Source: Saprospiraceae bacterium UBA2329
Lineage (GTDB): Bacteria > Bacteroidota > Bacteroidia > Chitinophagales > Saprospiraceae
NCBI GenBank assembly: GCA_002344975.1
Contig: DDUV01000053.1
Span: 58,969-122,968, forward strand
Direction of reading: 5' to 3'
DNA length: 64,000 nt
The notes under the pieces were generated by a model, which saw only the letters and a list, made by a program, of their open reading frames with translations, was not told the DNA's origin and did not search any database. Positions 41,664 to 49,658 of this stretch are shown piece after piece (position 1 is the first letter of the stretch; the number at the start of each line of letters is the position of its first letter). A program made the position numbers and the translations under genes.

Positions 41664-44600
41664 TCACATCACCACCACCTTCAGCCGCTGTCGCAGGTCG
41701 TTTTCATCCACTAATTCCAGCCAATACAAACCCGCCGGCAGGTCCTGCAAATCCAATTCGCCACTCGACTCCCTCAGCGTTCCCTCCAGTACTTTTTGCC
41801 CCGCAGCATTCCAAAACAAATAGCGGCAGCCCCTGCCCTCTGCCGGACCTTGCAAAAAGAGCCGCTCCGAAGCCGGATTGGGAAACACCCGCCATGCTCC
41901 CGCCCCCGCCGCCTCGCCGCTCGATGTGACGCCTGTCATCACCGTCATCGTAGTGCTGGCTGCACAAAAGGGGCGCTGCGCGTTCAGCGTCACGGTATAT
42001 GTTCCCGGCGCGGCGTAAGTGTGTACCGGCGCGGCCGCCTGACTGGAGTTGCCGTCGCCGAAGAGCCAGGAATAACTCGTGGCATTGCTGGAATTATTGA
42101 AAAACGTAACCGTCAGAGCTTGTACTGAAAAGGTAAAGACCGGCTCCGGGTATGGATGCGCCGTCACGGCATTGGGTTGCGTAAAAGTAGCCATCCCCAA
42201 TGGGCCGCCGAGTTGCAGCGTGGCGCTGTAAGTCCCTGGTAATGTGTAGATAACCAATTGTGACTGCTGCGTAGAGGTGGCCGGCGTACCCCCCGGAAAC
42301 TGCCATTGCCGCGAGGTGTAAACCCCGGTGGACTGATCGTTGTATTGCACGGCCATCGGCGCGCAACCCTCCGTGACCGATTGCCCGAAAGACGCCGACG
42401 GCATCTGCCCGACGGTGATGTTCACCATGTACTGTGCGCTGCCGCAGGCGTTGACGGTTGTGAGCGTCACGGTGTAAAAGCCCGGCATGGCGTAAGTATG
42501 GGTGGGCTGCGTCAAAGTGCTGGTTGCGCCGTCTCCGAAATTCCACTGATAGGAATCTGCCCTCAGCGAACTGTTGCTGAAATTGTAACTGAGTCCACCC
42601 GTCGGCTGCGCACTGAACAGGGCCGTCGGCGCTGCCGATACCTGAATGTACTGGGGCAGCAACAGGGTGTCGAAACCGGATGCGTTGCCCACAATCAAGC
42701 GCACGTCATACGTTCCGGCCGTCTGATAAGTGACCGTGGGCGCGGCCTGATTGGAAGTGGCAGGTTGCCCGCCCGGAAATGACCAGGCATAAGTCAGTAC
42801 CCCGCCCGATCCCGCGCTGTTGTAACTGACCGTCAAAGGCGTGCAGCCGGTCGTCACATTTGCGGTAAAAGCAGCCTGCGGCAATGCAATGATGAGCACC
42901 GCAGCAGTCGCTGTATCGGTCCCGCAGGCATTGGTTGCAATGAGCTGCACGGTATAGGTTCCTGGCAGGGCGTAAGTATGCGTGGGCGAGGAATCGGCGC
43001 TGCTTTGGCCGTCGCCGAAATTCCAGCTAAAAGTGCTGCCCGCCTGGCTCGTATTGCTGAAGCTGACAGTGCTGCCGCTCACGTTGGATGTGAACATGGC
43101 CGCCGGGGCATTCAGCACCGTCAACACCGCGGGCTGCGAGCTTGCATCGGGGTAGCACAGGCTGGAGGCGCGCAGAGAGTAGGCATAGCCCGACATAGCG
43201 GGGGTGATATTTCTGATGATCAGGGTGTCGTTTTGAGCGCCGGAGTAGGTGGCATTATTGGTCAAATTGACCCAACCCGCACCGGTATTGAGTTGCCATT
43301 GCAAGCCGGAAATGCTGCCGGAAATGCTGGTTGTCAACACCACTGAATCGCCGGGGCAAATGCTCATGCTCAATGGCTGCTGTGCGAACATGGGCGGCGC
43401 TACCGGCGTAAAACTCTCCACCAAAGGCAGTTGTACCTGTCCTTGTGTGCCCGCCGAGCCAGGTTGTGCGCCGTTGTTTCCCGCCGCGCAGGCAGTAGAT
43501 TGAATGCTCTGCCCTGCCTGTCCACCCGCAAGGTTGCCTGCCTGTACCATGACGCCTGCCGGCACGATAATGCGCCCGCCTGCGCCGCCGCCGCCGGGGC
43601 CATTGCAGCGCTCGGTGTTGCCGTTGTCGGCATGACCGCCATTGCCGCCGCGAGCCGCCAATTGAAGATTGGCAACCGAAGTGGCCGAAATGAAAATAGT
43701 GCCGCCTGCACCGCCGCCGCCCGCGCCGTCGCTGAGGCTGTTGCTTGCGTTGCCGCCATTGACCTTTATGGCTCGGCCATTGCCCTCCACCAAACCGGCA
43801 GTGATGAGTACGATGCCGCCGCCCCGCGCTCCCGGCGATGCGAGGTCGTTGTTTTCATGGCCTGCGCCGCCGCCGCCGCCCATGATGAGATGTGTTCCGT
43901 CAAGTGCGACGGCTCTGCCGCCCAGCCCCGGAAACTGCCCGCTGCAACCAAAAGTAGAGGGTTCATTGTTGGTTCCGCCCTGCCCGCCGGCGCTGCTGTT
44001 GCCGCCGCCGCCGCCGCCTGCATTGTGATCGTTGCCGCCGCCGCCGCCATTGGCCTGCGGCCCTCGCCCCGATTCTGCACCGTTCAGGAAGACCGCTATG
44101 CCCTCGCCTTTGGCCGCGCCCCGCCAGTTGTTGAGCGGGTAGAAATAGCCGTTTTGCGGAATGAGCCAACTGCAGCCATTCACTGCATTTATATCGGCAA
44201 TGCCGCCCCGAAATCCGCCGGCGCTCAGATCAATATCTTCCTGAAAGTTCAAAGTGCCGCTTACCTGCATGGCCAGCACGCCGCCGATGGAGCCGTTCCA
44301 GGCAGGGGCGCTCAGCTGGCCAGTGATGACGGCATCGGTGTAGCGGGGTACCCATACCATTTGCACATTGCCGGTAATGTCGTAATTGTTGGCTAAGGCA
44401 AATTGCACCCGGATGTTGTTGAGTTGCACCGTTTGCACCGTGGCCCACTCGTATTTGCCCGCCGCACCGAGGTTGGTGATGCTGCCGAAAGCCGCCGTAC
44501 CACTGGAGTTGATGATGGCGCCCTTCATCTGAATGATGAGCACGCGGTCGCCCGGAGCGAAGCCGGCGGCATTGTTCACGCTCAGGGTGGAGGAGCAATA

Positions 44601-44708
44601 GTTGATGTTGTTCACGGCAGCATATCTGTTGATGACGCCGGAAATGGGCGTCTGCCCGACGAGGGTGAGCGGCAGCATCAGGAGCAATAAGCAGAAGTGT
44701 TTTTTCAT
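41664..44708 (-). CDS. Type IX secretion cargo with Gly-rich region and PKD domains
   Basis: The 1014-residue surface protein has a signal peptide (MKKHFCLLLLMLPLTLVGQ), an N-terminal region of about 190 residues, a Gly-rich stretch to about 420 (AGGGGGGNSSAGGQGG, GGGGAGGTIFIS) probably forming a parallel beta fold, an Ig-like domain, then five PKD repeats with FGDGxSS and HTYAxPGTYTV motifs. The last 80 residues (VFPNPASERLFLQG, DLPAGLYWLELVDEN) are a type A Type IX sorting domain. It is likely secreted and anchored on the cell surface; binding target unknown. A TATCTTTG element sits 30 bases upstream. Confidence 0.9.
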   Translation of the reverse strand: MKKHFCLLLLMLPLTLVGQTPISGVINRYAAVNNINYCSSTLSVNNAAGFAPGDRVLIIQMKGAIINSSGTAAFGSITNLGAAGKYEWATVQTVQLNNIRVQFALANNYDITGNVQMVWVPRYTDAVITGQLSAPAWNGSIGGVLAMQVSGTLNFQEDIDLSAGGFRGGIADINAVNGCSWLIPQNGYFYPLNNWRGAAKGEGIAVFLNGAESGRGPQANGGGGGNDHNAGGGGGGNSSAGGQGGTNNEPSTFGCSGQFPGLGGRAVALDGTHLIMGGGGGAGHENNDLASPGARGGGIVLITAGLVEGNGRAIKVNGGNASNSLSDGAGGGGAGGTIFISATSVANLQLAARGGNGGHADNGNTERCNGPGGGGAGGRIIVPAGVMVQAGNLAGGQAGQSIQSTACAAGNNGAQPGSAGTQGQVQLPLVESFTPVAPPMFAQQPLSMSICPGDSVVLTTSISGSISGLQWQLNTGAGWVNLTNNATYSGAQNDTLIIRNITPAMSGYAYSLRASSLCYPDASSQPAVLTVLNAPAAMFTSNVSGSTVSFSNTSQAGSTFSWNFGDGQSSADSSPTHTYALPGTYTVQLIATNACGTDTATAAVLIIALPQAAFTANVTTGCTPLTVSYNSAGSGGVLTYAWSFPGGQPATSNQAAPTVTYQTAGTYDVRLIVGNASGFDTLLLPQYIQVSAAPTALFSAQPTGGLSYNFSNSSLRADSYQWNFGDGATSTLTQPTHTYAMPGFYTVTLTTVNACGSAQYMVNITVGQMPSASFGQSVTEGCAPMAVQYNDQSTGVYTSRQWQFPGGTPATSTQQSQLVIYTLPGTYSATLQLGGPLGMATFTQPNAVTAHPYPEPVFTFSVQALTVTFFNNSSNATSYSWLFGDGNSSQAAAPVHTYAAPGTYTVTLNAQRPFCAASTTMTVMTGVTSSGEAAGAGAWRVFPNPASERLFLQGPAEGRGCRYLFWNAAGQKVLEGTLRESSGELDLQDLPAGLYWLELVDENDLRQRLKVVVM

Positions 44709-44737
44709 AGCTGTTTTGAGTTGTTTGGATGGCAGTA

Positions 44738-44745
44738 CAAAGATA
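44738..44745 (-). promoter_or_regulatory. TAnnTTTG -7 element of the PKD protein gene
   Basis: TATCTTTG on the minus strand, 30 bases before the start codon; no matching TTG at the -33 distance. Confidence 0.5.
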
Positions 44746-44867
44746 GGGGCTGTTATAGCTTCCAGAGCTAATATTTTTGCATCCTTTGGGGTTATCGTTT
44801 TTATACATCAAAGGTGACATCTGCCACCACCCGTGCAGCAGCAGACGTCACCTTAGAACAACATATT

Positions 44868-44960
44868 TTGAAACTCTCCCAAAATGGAAAATCTCATTTA
44901 CAACGAAAAGGCAAGCTCGCAGCTCGTAGCTCGCGGCTCGCAGCTATTGTGAACTTCTTT
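44868..44960. repeat. Copy of the dispersed composite repeat
   Basis: The AT-rich module (ctcccaaaatgg, aaaatctcattt) and a 7-base AGCTCGC tandem of about 4.5 units at 44913-44945 match, in inverted or direct form, the copies near 10.2 and 23.8 kb. It lacks the CCACGC palindrome. Confidence 0.7.
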
Positions 44961-44978
44961 TAATAGAAACTCGAAGAA

Positions 44979-45905
44979 TCACATCTGATCATACACCGCC
45001 ATCACCGAGCGAACCGCGTCGGCAGAGTTGCGCATGAGCGTCATTTCGTCTTCGTTGAGATTCAATTCGAGTACCTGCTCCACGCCGTTTTTGCCCAATT
45101 TCACCGGCACGCCGAGGAACACATCATCCATGCCGTACTGGCCTTCGAGCTTGATGCAGCAAGGGAATACGCGATTTTCGTCGCGCAGAATGGCCTCCAC
45201 CATCTGAGCAGATGCAGCACCCGGAGCATACCAGGCAGAAGTGCCCATGAGTTTCACCAATTCGCCGCCGCCCGATTTGGTGCGTTCCACAATGGCGTTG
45301 ATTTTGTCCATTTCCAACAATTCCGTCACGGGAATACCGGCCACCGTCGTGTAGCGGGGCAGCGGCACCATCGTATCGCCGTGGCCGCCCAGCAGCATGG
45401 CCTGAATGTCTTTGGGAGACACCTGAAGCTCCTCAGCCAGGAACGCGCGGTAACGGGCCGTATCCAAAATGCCCGCCATGCCGATCACTTTGGAAGCCGG
45501 CAGCCCGGAGGCTTTGTAGGCGGCATACGTCATCACGTCCAAAGGATTGGAAACGACGATGAGAATGGCGTTGGGCGAGTGTTCCATCACCGATTTCGTC
45601 ACGGTATTGACGATTTTGGCATTGGTAGTGATGAGGTCGTCGCGGCTCATGCCTGGTTTGCGGGGCACGCCGGCAGTGATGACCACGATGTCGGAACCGG
45701 CGGTGTCTTTGTAGTCGTCGGTACCGCGCAGGAAGGTGCTGTAATTGTCAATGGGCGCCTGTTGCCAGGTGTCGAGGGCTTTGCCACGAGCGAAATCGCC
45801 CATGATGTCAAGCACCACAATTTCTTTTACCAAATCTTTGTGCGCCAGCGTGTTGGCTACGGTAGCCCCCACATTGCCCGCACCGATAACAGTTACTTTG
45901 CTCAT
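44979..45905 (-). CDS. mdh: Malate dehydrogenase
   Basis: The 308-residue enzyme starts MSKVTVIGAGNVGATVANTL (NAD-binding), has TAGVPRKPGMSRDDL with the substrate-binding Arg, VVSNPLDVMTYAAYKASGLP, and the catalytic His in LLGGHGDTMVPLPRY. This is the LDH-like malate dehydrogenase type of Bacteroidota, interconverting malate and oxaloacetate in the TCA cycle. It is a single gene. Confidence 0.97.
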   Translation of the reverse strand: MSKVTVIGAGNVGATVANTLAHKDLVKEIVVLDIMGDFARGKALDTWQQAPIDNYSTFLRGTDDYKDTAGSDIVVITAGVPRKPGMSRDDLITTNAKIVNTVTKSVMEHSPNAILIVVSNPLDVMTYAAYKASGLPASKVIGMAGILDTARYRAFLAEELQVSPKDIQAMLLGGHGDTMVPLPRYTTVAGIPVTELLEMDKINAIVERTKSGGGELVKLMGTSAWYAPGAASAQMVEAILRDENRVFPCCIKLEGQYGMDDVFLGVPVKLGKNGVEQVLELNLNEDEMTLMRNSADAVRSVMAVYDQM

Positions 45906-45980
45906 ATTGAAAAGATGTTAAGAATTTTACTTGTCAACCGCCCGGACCGGGTTATGTTCGCAACCCGCCCAAAAGCGCCG

Positions 45981-45988
45981 CAAAGGTA
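45981..45988 (-). promoter_or_regulatory. TAnnTTTG -7 element of mdh
   Basis: TACCTTTG followed by CGGCGC on the minus strand, 76 bases before the mdh start, resembling the rpsO and ychF elements. Confidence 0.5.
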
Positions 45989-46076
45989 GGGAAACTATGG
46001 GGATGAATGGGGCTGATTTTTGTCATACCTGTCTTGCCGGAGGGCGAAAAATGCGCGAGGGGGGGCAAGATCCAGC

Positions 46077-46424
46077 TCACCTAATTTTCTCCACCTCCTC
46101 CTCCGACAGCCCGGTTTCAAGCGCCACCTCTTCGACGGACATCCCCGTGCCCAGCAGCAGGCGGGCTAATTTGATCTGGGCTTCTTCTTTGTGCCTGCGC
46201 TCTTCTTCTTTTTGCCTGCGCTCTTCTCCTTCACGCACTCTTGCTTCTTCCGCTATTCGCTTATAGTACTCGTTCTCCGCCTCCTGCTGGGCGAACATGG
46301 CCTCCACTTCTTCTTCTGCGCGCAGTTTGGCCCTAATTTCTTCCTCCTGCAATGGCCGCTGAAGGTACTCCGCAATATCTTCGAAGCCTTCCGGCACCTC
46401 TTGGGCCAGTTTGTCGTTCGACAT
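46077..46424 (-). CDS. Small coiled-coil protein with Rpn-nuclease-like tail
   Basis: The 115-residue protein is mostly a charged helix (REGEERRQKEEERRHKEEAQ) followed by ARLLLGTGMSVEEVALETGL and SEEEVEKIR. This ending is typical of the C-terminus of Rpn-family recombination-promoting nucleases, but the PD-(D/E)XK domain is absent. It may be a remnant, or a short internal product of the kind known for rpn genes that has lost its parent. A promoter-like TTG-N18-TAACTTTG lies upstream. Confidence 0.6.
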   Translation of the reverse strand: MSNDKLAQEVPEGFEDIAEYLQRPLQEEEIRAKLRAEEEVEAMFAQQEAENEYYKRIAEEARVREGEERRQKEEERRHKEEAQIKLARLLLGTGMSVEEVALETGLSEEEVEKIR

Positions 46425-46465
46425 CAGGTACTTAAAGGCGTGATCGTATAACGGTTTTCATAAGG

Positions 46466-46494
46466 CAAAGTTACGATATTGTGGCTAAAAACAA
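46466..46494 (-). promoter_or_regulatory. Promoter of the small coiled-coil gene
   Basis: On the minus strand TTG (46492-46494), an 18-base spacer and TAACTTTG (46466-46473). Confidence 0.55.
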
Positions 46495-46621
46495 GAGCGC
46501 GACAGGCAAAGTTGCAGACCGACGCCCAGACATGGTAAGATTTATGAAACCTTGACATGTCTGAAAAAGCGGAAAAATCCCCCCACTCCCCTATCTTCGC
46601 CCGCAGAAACCACGTCCAATT

Positions 46622-47344
46622 ATGACCTTTGATGTAACCATTCCTGTACTCAACGAAGCGCCCACCTTAGAGCGGCAGGTGCGCATCCTGTACGATTTTT
46701 TGAAACAACACTTCCCGGAAACGGGCCAATGGCGCATCGTCATCGCCGACAACGGTTCTACGGATGCCACTCCCGACATTGCCGCCCGGCTTTGCTCGGA
46801 GTTGCCCGAACTCGCCTTGGTCAAAGTGCCGGAAAAGGGCGTGGGGCTGGCCCTGAAAACCTCCTGGGGGCAATCGAACGCCGACATGGTGGGCTATATG
46901 GACTTGGACATGGCCACCGATTTGACGCATTTTCTGGAGGCGTACCAGGCCATCGCAACGCAACATTACGACATTGTTTACGGCACCCGCCTGCACCGCC
47001 GCTCGCAGGTCATCGGGCGCACGCTGAAACGGGAAATCGCTTCCCGCGTGTTCAACGGCTTGCTCAAAGTCTATCTCGGCGTGGGTTTCTCCGACGGCAT
47101 GTGCGGGTTTAAATTCCTACAACGATCTGTCTATCAACACCTTTACGAAAACGGCGCCCGAAACAACGGCTGGTTTTTTTCTACCGAACTGCTCACCATC
47201 TCGGAATGGCTGGGACTGAAAATCTATGAACTGCCCGTGAAATGGACCGATGATGCCGCCTCCAGCAAGGTGCGCATCATTCCGCTGGCCCGCCGCTACT
47301 GGAAGGACATGCAGGCACTGAAACAACTTAAACTCCACCGGTAA
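46622..47344 (+). CDS. Family 2 glycosyltransferase
   Basis: The 240-residue enzyme has the GT-A start DVTIPVLNEAPTLERQVRIL, ADNGSTDATPDI, and the metal-binding DLDMATDLTHF near residue 100. No membrane segments are obvious, so it resembles the dolichyl-phosphate mannose synthase-like soluble group. Its stop overlaps the start of the lectin-like cargo gene (TAATG), so it might modify that protein or share its expression. The promoter-like TATCTTCG at 46592-46599 is a variant of the -7 element. Confidence 0.9.
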   Translation: MTFDVTIPVLNEAPTLERQVRILYDFLKQHFPETGQWRIVIADNGSTDATPDIAARLCSELPELALVKVPEKGVGLALKTSWGQSNADMVGYMDLDMATDLTHFLEAYQAIATQHYDIVYGTRLHRRSQVIGRTLKREIASRVFNGLLKVYLGVGFSDGMCGFKFLQRSVYQHLYENGARNNGWFFSTELLTISEWLGLKIYELPVKWTDDAASSKVRIIPLARRYWKDMQALKQLKLHR

Positions 47345-48957
47345 TGAGACTATACATTTTACCATTGCTCGTCTGTATGATGCTGGCGGTTCCCGCTGTT
47401 GCGCAACGGCAGTTTATCCTCAACGGGCAGGCGCGCATCATCAACGATTCGTGTTATCAATTGACTCCTGAAACCAATTTTGTGGCCGGCTCTATCTGGA
47501 ACAGCGACAAAATCAGCCTGTTGCAATCGTTCGACGTTGTAGCCCGCGTCTATCTCGGCTGCAAAGACGGCAACGGCGCCGACGGCATGGTGTTCGGGTT
47601 TCAGCCCGTCAGCACGTCCATCGGCACGGCAGGAGGCGGCATAGGTTTTGCCAACATCGTGCCCTCCATCGGCATCGAAATAGACACCCACTATAATTCA
47701 GATTTCGGAGACCCCACCTACGATCACATCGCCATCACCCGCAACGGCAATGTGAACCACAATTCCGGCAACACCCTCGCCGGACCGGTACAGGCCAAAG
47801 CTACCAGTTCCGACATCGAAGACTGCAAATATTACGATCTCCGGGTCAGTTGGAACGCACCGTTGAAAAGGCTTCAGGTGTATTTCGACTGCGTACTGCG
47901 GCTCACCTACACCGGCGACATTGTCAACCAAGTTTTCGGCGGCGATCCCTGGGTATTTTGGGGCTTTACGGCAGCTACAGGCGGACTCAATAACGTGCAT
48001 CAGGTTTGTTTTGAATACACCAGTTTTTTAGACCAGTTAGAAGACGTAACCATTTGTCCGGGAGCGCATTATCCGCTTCGCATCCGGGGCGGGGCCTCGT
48101 ATCGCTGGTCGCCGGAAACGGGCTTGAGCAATCCCAACATCGCCAATCCCATCGCTTCGCCGGAAAGCACCACCACCTACACCGTTGAGGTGTTGGACGC
48201 CTGTAATCGCCCGTTTTACGACAGCATCACCATCACCGTGAGCGGCGACAGTTTGTTGGTCAACTTGCAGGCCGACAGCATTTTGTGCGAAGGCACGACT
48301 CAGAACCTCGATGCGGGCGCAAGCGGCGACCGATACAGTTGGAGCACCGGCGAACAAACGCGTTTTCTGCCCGTCACGCAGCCCGGCACTTACGAGGTCA
48401 CCGTTTCCTGGAACAACCCGTTTTGCATCTCTGTGGACGAGGTCACCCTCGTGAGCAAACCGCAGCCACAAGCCTCGCTGGGCCGCGACACCACCCTCTG
48501 CGAAGGGCAGAGTATCCGCTATCTGGCGAGCTTCCCGGAGGCGACCTACCTTTGGTCGGACGGCTCGGCTGCCGATACGCTGTGGGTTCGCGCGCCTGGG
48601 GTTTACACCCTTGCCGTGAGCAATGATTGCGGCACAGCCATAGACGGCGTGCGCGTGGACTATGAAAATTGCCGCGAGGTGTATTTCCCCAATGCTTTCA
48701 GCCCCAACGACGACGGCATCAACGATACCTTCGGGCCGCTGCACGGAGGCGATGTGAGCGAGGTACACCTGTTGCGCGTGTTCGACCGCTGGGGCGGTTT
48801 GGTGTTTGAATGGAAAGGCGATTCCGACCGGCTTGCATGGGACGGACGGCTCAAAAACAAGCCCCTGCCTCAGGGCGTGTATGTATTTTGGGCCGATCTG
48901 ACGTTTCGCGACGGGCATCGGGCGGCCTTTAGCGGAGAGGTGACGCTGTTGGAGTAG
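47344..48957 (+). CDS. L-type-lectin-like protein with Type IX type B sorting domain
   Basis: The 537-residue product has a signal peptide (LYILPLLVCMMLAVPAVAQ), an L-type lectin-like domain of about 220 residues (GADGMVFGFQPVSTSIGTAG, IGIEIDTHYNSDFGDPTYDH, LRVSWNAPLKRLQVYFD), PKD/Ig-like linkers, and a gliding-motility-type C-terminal domain (VYFPNAFSPNDDGINDTFGP, VFDRWGGLVFEW, PQGVYVFWADL). It is probably exported by the Type IX system and attached on the surface, with the lectin domain binding a glycan. Start overlaps the glycosyltransferase stop. Confidence 0.9.
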   Translation: MRLYILPLLVCMMLAVPAVAQRQFILNGQARIINDSCYQLTPETNFVAGSIWNSDKISLLQSFDVVARVYLGCKDGNGADGMVFGFQPVSTSIGTAGGGIGFANIVPSIGIEIDTHYNSDFGDPTYDHIAITRNGNVNHNSGNTLAGPVQAKATSSDIEDCKYYDLRVSWNAPLKRLQVYFDCVLRLTYTGDIVNQVFGGDPWVFWGFTAATGGLNNVHQVCFEYTSFLDQLEDVTICPGAHYPLRIRGGASYRWSPETGLSNPNIANPIASPESTTTYTVEVLDACNRPFYDSITITVSGDSLLVNLQADSILCEGTTQNLDAGASGDRYSWSTGEQTRFLPVTQPGTYEVTVSWNNPFCISVDEVTLVSKPQPQASLGRDTTLCEGQSIRYLASFPEATYLWSDGSAADTLWVRAPGVYTLAVSNDCGTAIDGVRVDYENCREVYFPNAFSPNDDGINDTFGPLHGGDVSEVHLLRVFDRWGGLVFEWKGDSDRLAWDGRLKNKPLPQGVYVFWADLTFRDGHRAAFSGEVTLLE

Positions 48958-49070
48958 ATTTTTTATAAAAAATACAACTCGCACCTGCAAATCATTTGCC
49001 GAGAACGAGCTTTTTGCCAACTTTGCACACCCGATTCATACATGATGATTATAGTGAGCATTTCAAAACG

Positions 49071-49089
49071 CTCATGCGCAGCGCATGAG
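49071..49089. promoter_or_regulatory. Perfect 9-bp inverted repeat upstream of marR
   Basis: CTCATGCGC-A-GCGCATGAG lies 114 bases before the MarR-family start. Its symmetry and place suit a regulator operator, but it could also be a dispersed palindrome. Confidence 0.45.
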
Positions 49090-49126
49090 TAATGTATTAG
49101 TTTGGATCAAATTGGCTTTGGGCAGT

Positions 49127-49181
49127 GTAGCGAAGGGGTGACTCTGCCGGGTATTCAATTCAGTAGTCACCCCTTCGCTAC
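49127..49181. promoter_or_regulatory. Perfect 17-bp inverted repeat just before marR
   Basis: GTAGCGAAGGGGTGACT (49127-49143) is exactly complementary to AGTCACCCCTTCGCTAC (49165-49181), loop 21 bases, ending 21 bases before the ATG. It may be an operator, a leader hairpin or a terminator of the upstream gene. Confidence 0.6.
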
Positions 49182-49202
49182 GCATAATAAACTCGAAACA
49201 GC

Positions 49203-49655
49203 ATGAAAATACAGGACGAAATCCGGCAAAAGAAGTTCAAGAGCGAGTATCAGAAAGCCCACATCAACATTCTGTTCACGGCGGCCTGGCTCAGCCAGCA
49301 AACCGTACAGATACTCAAACCTTTAGGAATATCATCTCAACAATTCAATATTCTCCGCATCCTTCGCGGTATGCACCCGGAACCTTCCTCCGTCAAGCTC
49401 CTCACCGAGCGCATGATTGACAAAATGTCGAACGCCTCCCGATTGGTGGATAAATTAGAGGCAAAAAAATTGGTACAACGCATCGAATCGGGCGCAGACC
49501 GCCGCCGCGTGGACGTATTCATCACGCCTGCGGGCCTTCAATTGATCGAAACTGCTTCTATTGCCGTCGAAGACCGCCTGCATAAGGATATGGAGTTGCT
49601 GTCGGAGGAAGAAGCATTCCGGCTCAATGAATTGTTGGACAAAATGAGAGGGTAA
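49203..49655 (+). CDS. MarR-family transcriptional regulator
   Basis: The 150-residue protein has the winged-helix pattern: QILKPLGISSQQFNILRILR, SVKLLTERMIDKMSNASRLV as recognition helix, LVQRIESGADRRRVDVFIT as wing. Flanking helices form the dimer region. It lies 3 bases upstream of a multihaem cytochrome gene and downstream of two inverted repeats, so it probably controls itself and the cytochrome. The signal is unknown. Confidence 0.92.
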   Translation: MKIQDEIRQKKFKSEYQKAHINILFTAAWLSQQTVQILKPLGISSQQFNILRILRGMHPEPSSVKLLTERMIDKMSNASRLVDKLEAKKLVQRIESGADRRRVDVFITPAGLQLIETASIAVEDRLHKDMELLSEEEAFRLNELLDKMRG

Positions 49656-49658
49656 AAC

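Noticed and set aside
43431..44396. 321-codon Ala/Cys-rich frame opposite the Gly-rich surface protein
   Set aside because: It is the complement of Gly codon runs in a low-complexity region.
44913..44945. CRISPR array
   Set aside because: The 7-base AGCTCGC tandem has no spacers, and no cas gene is in the window.
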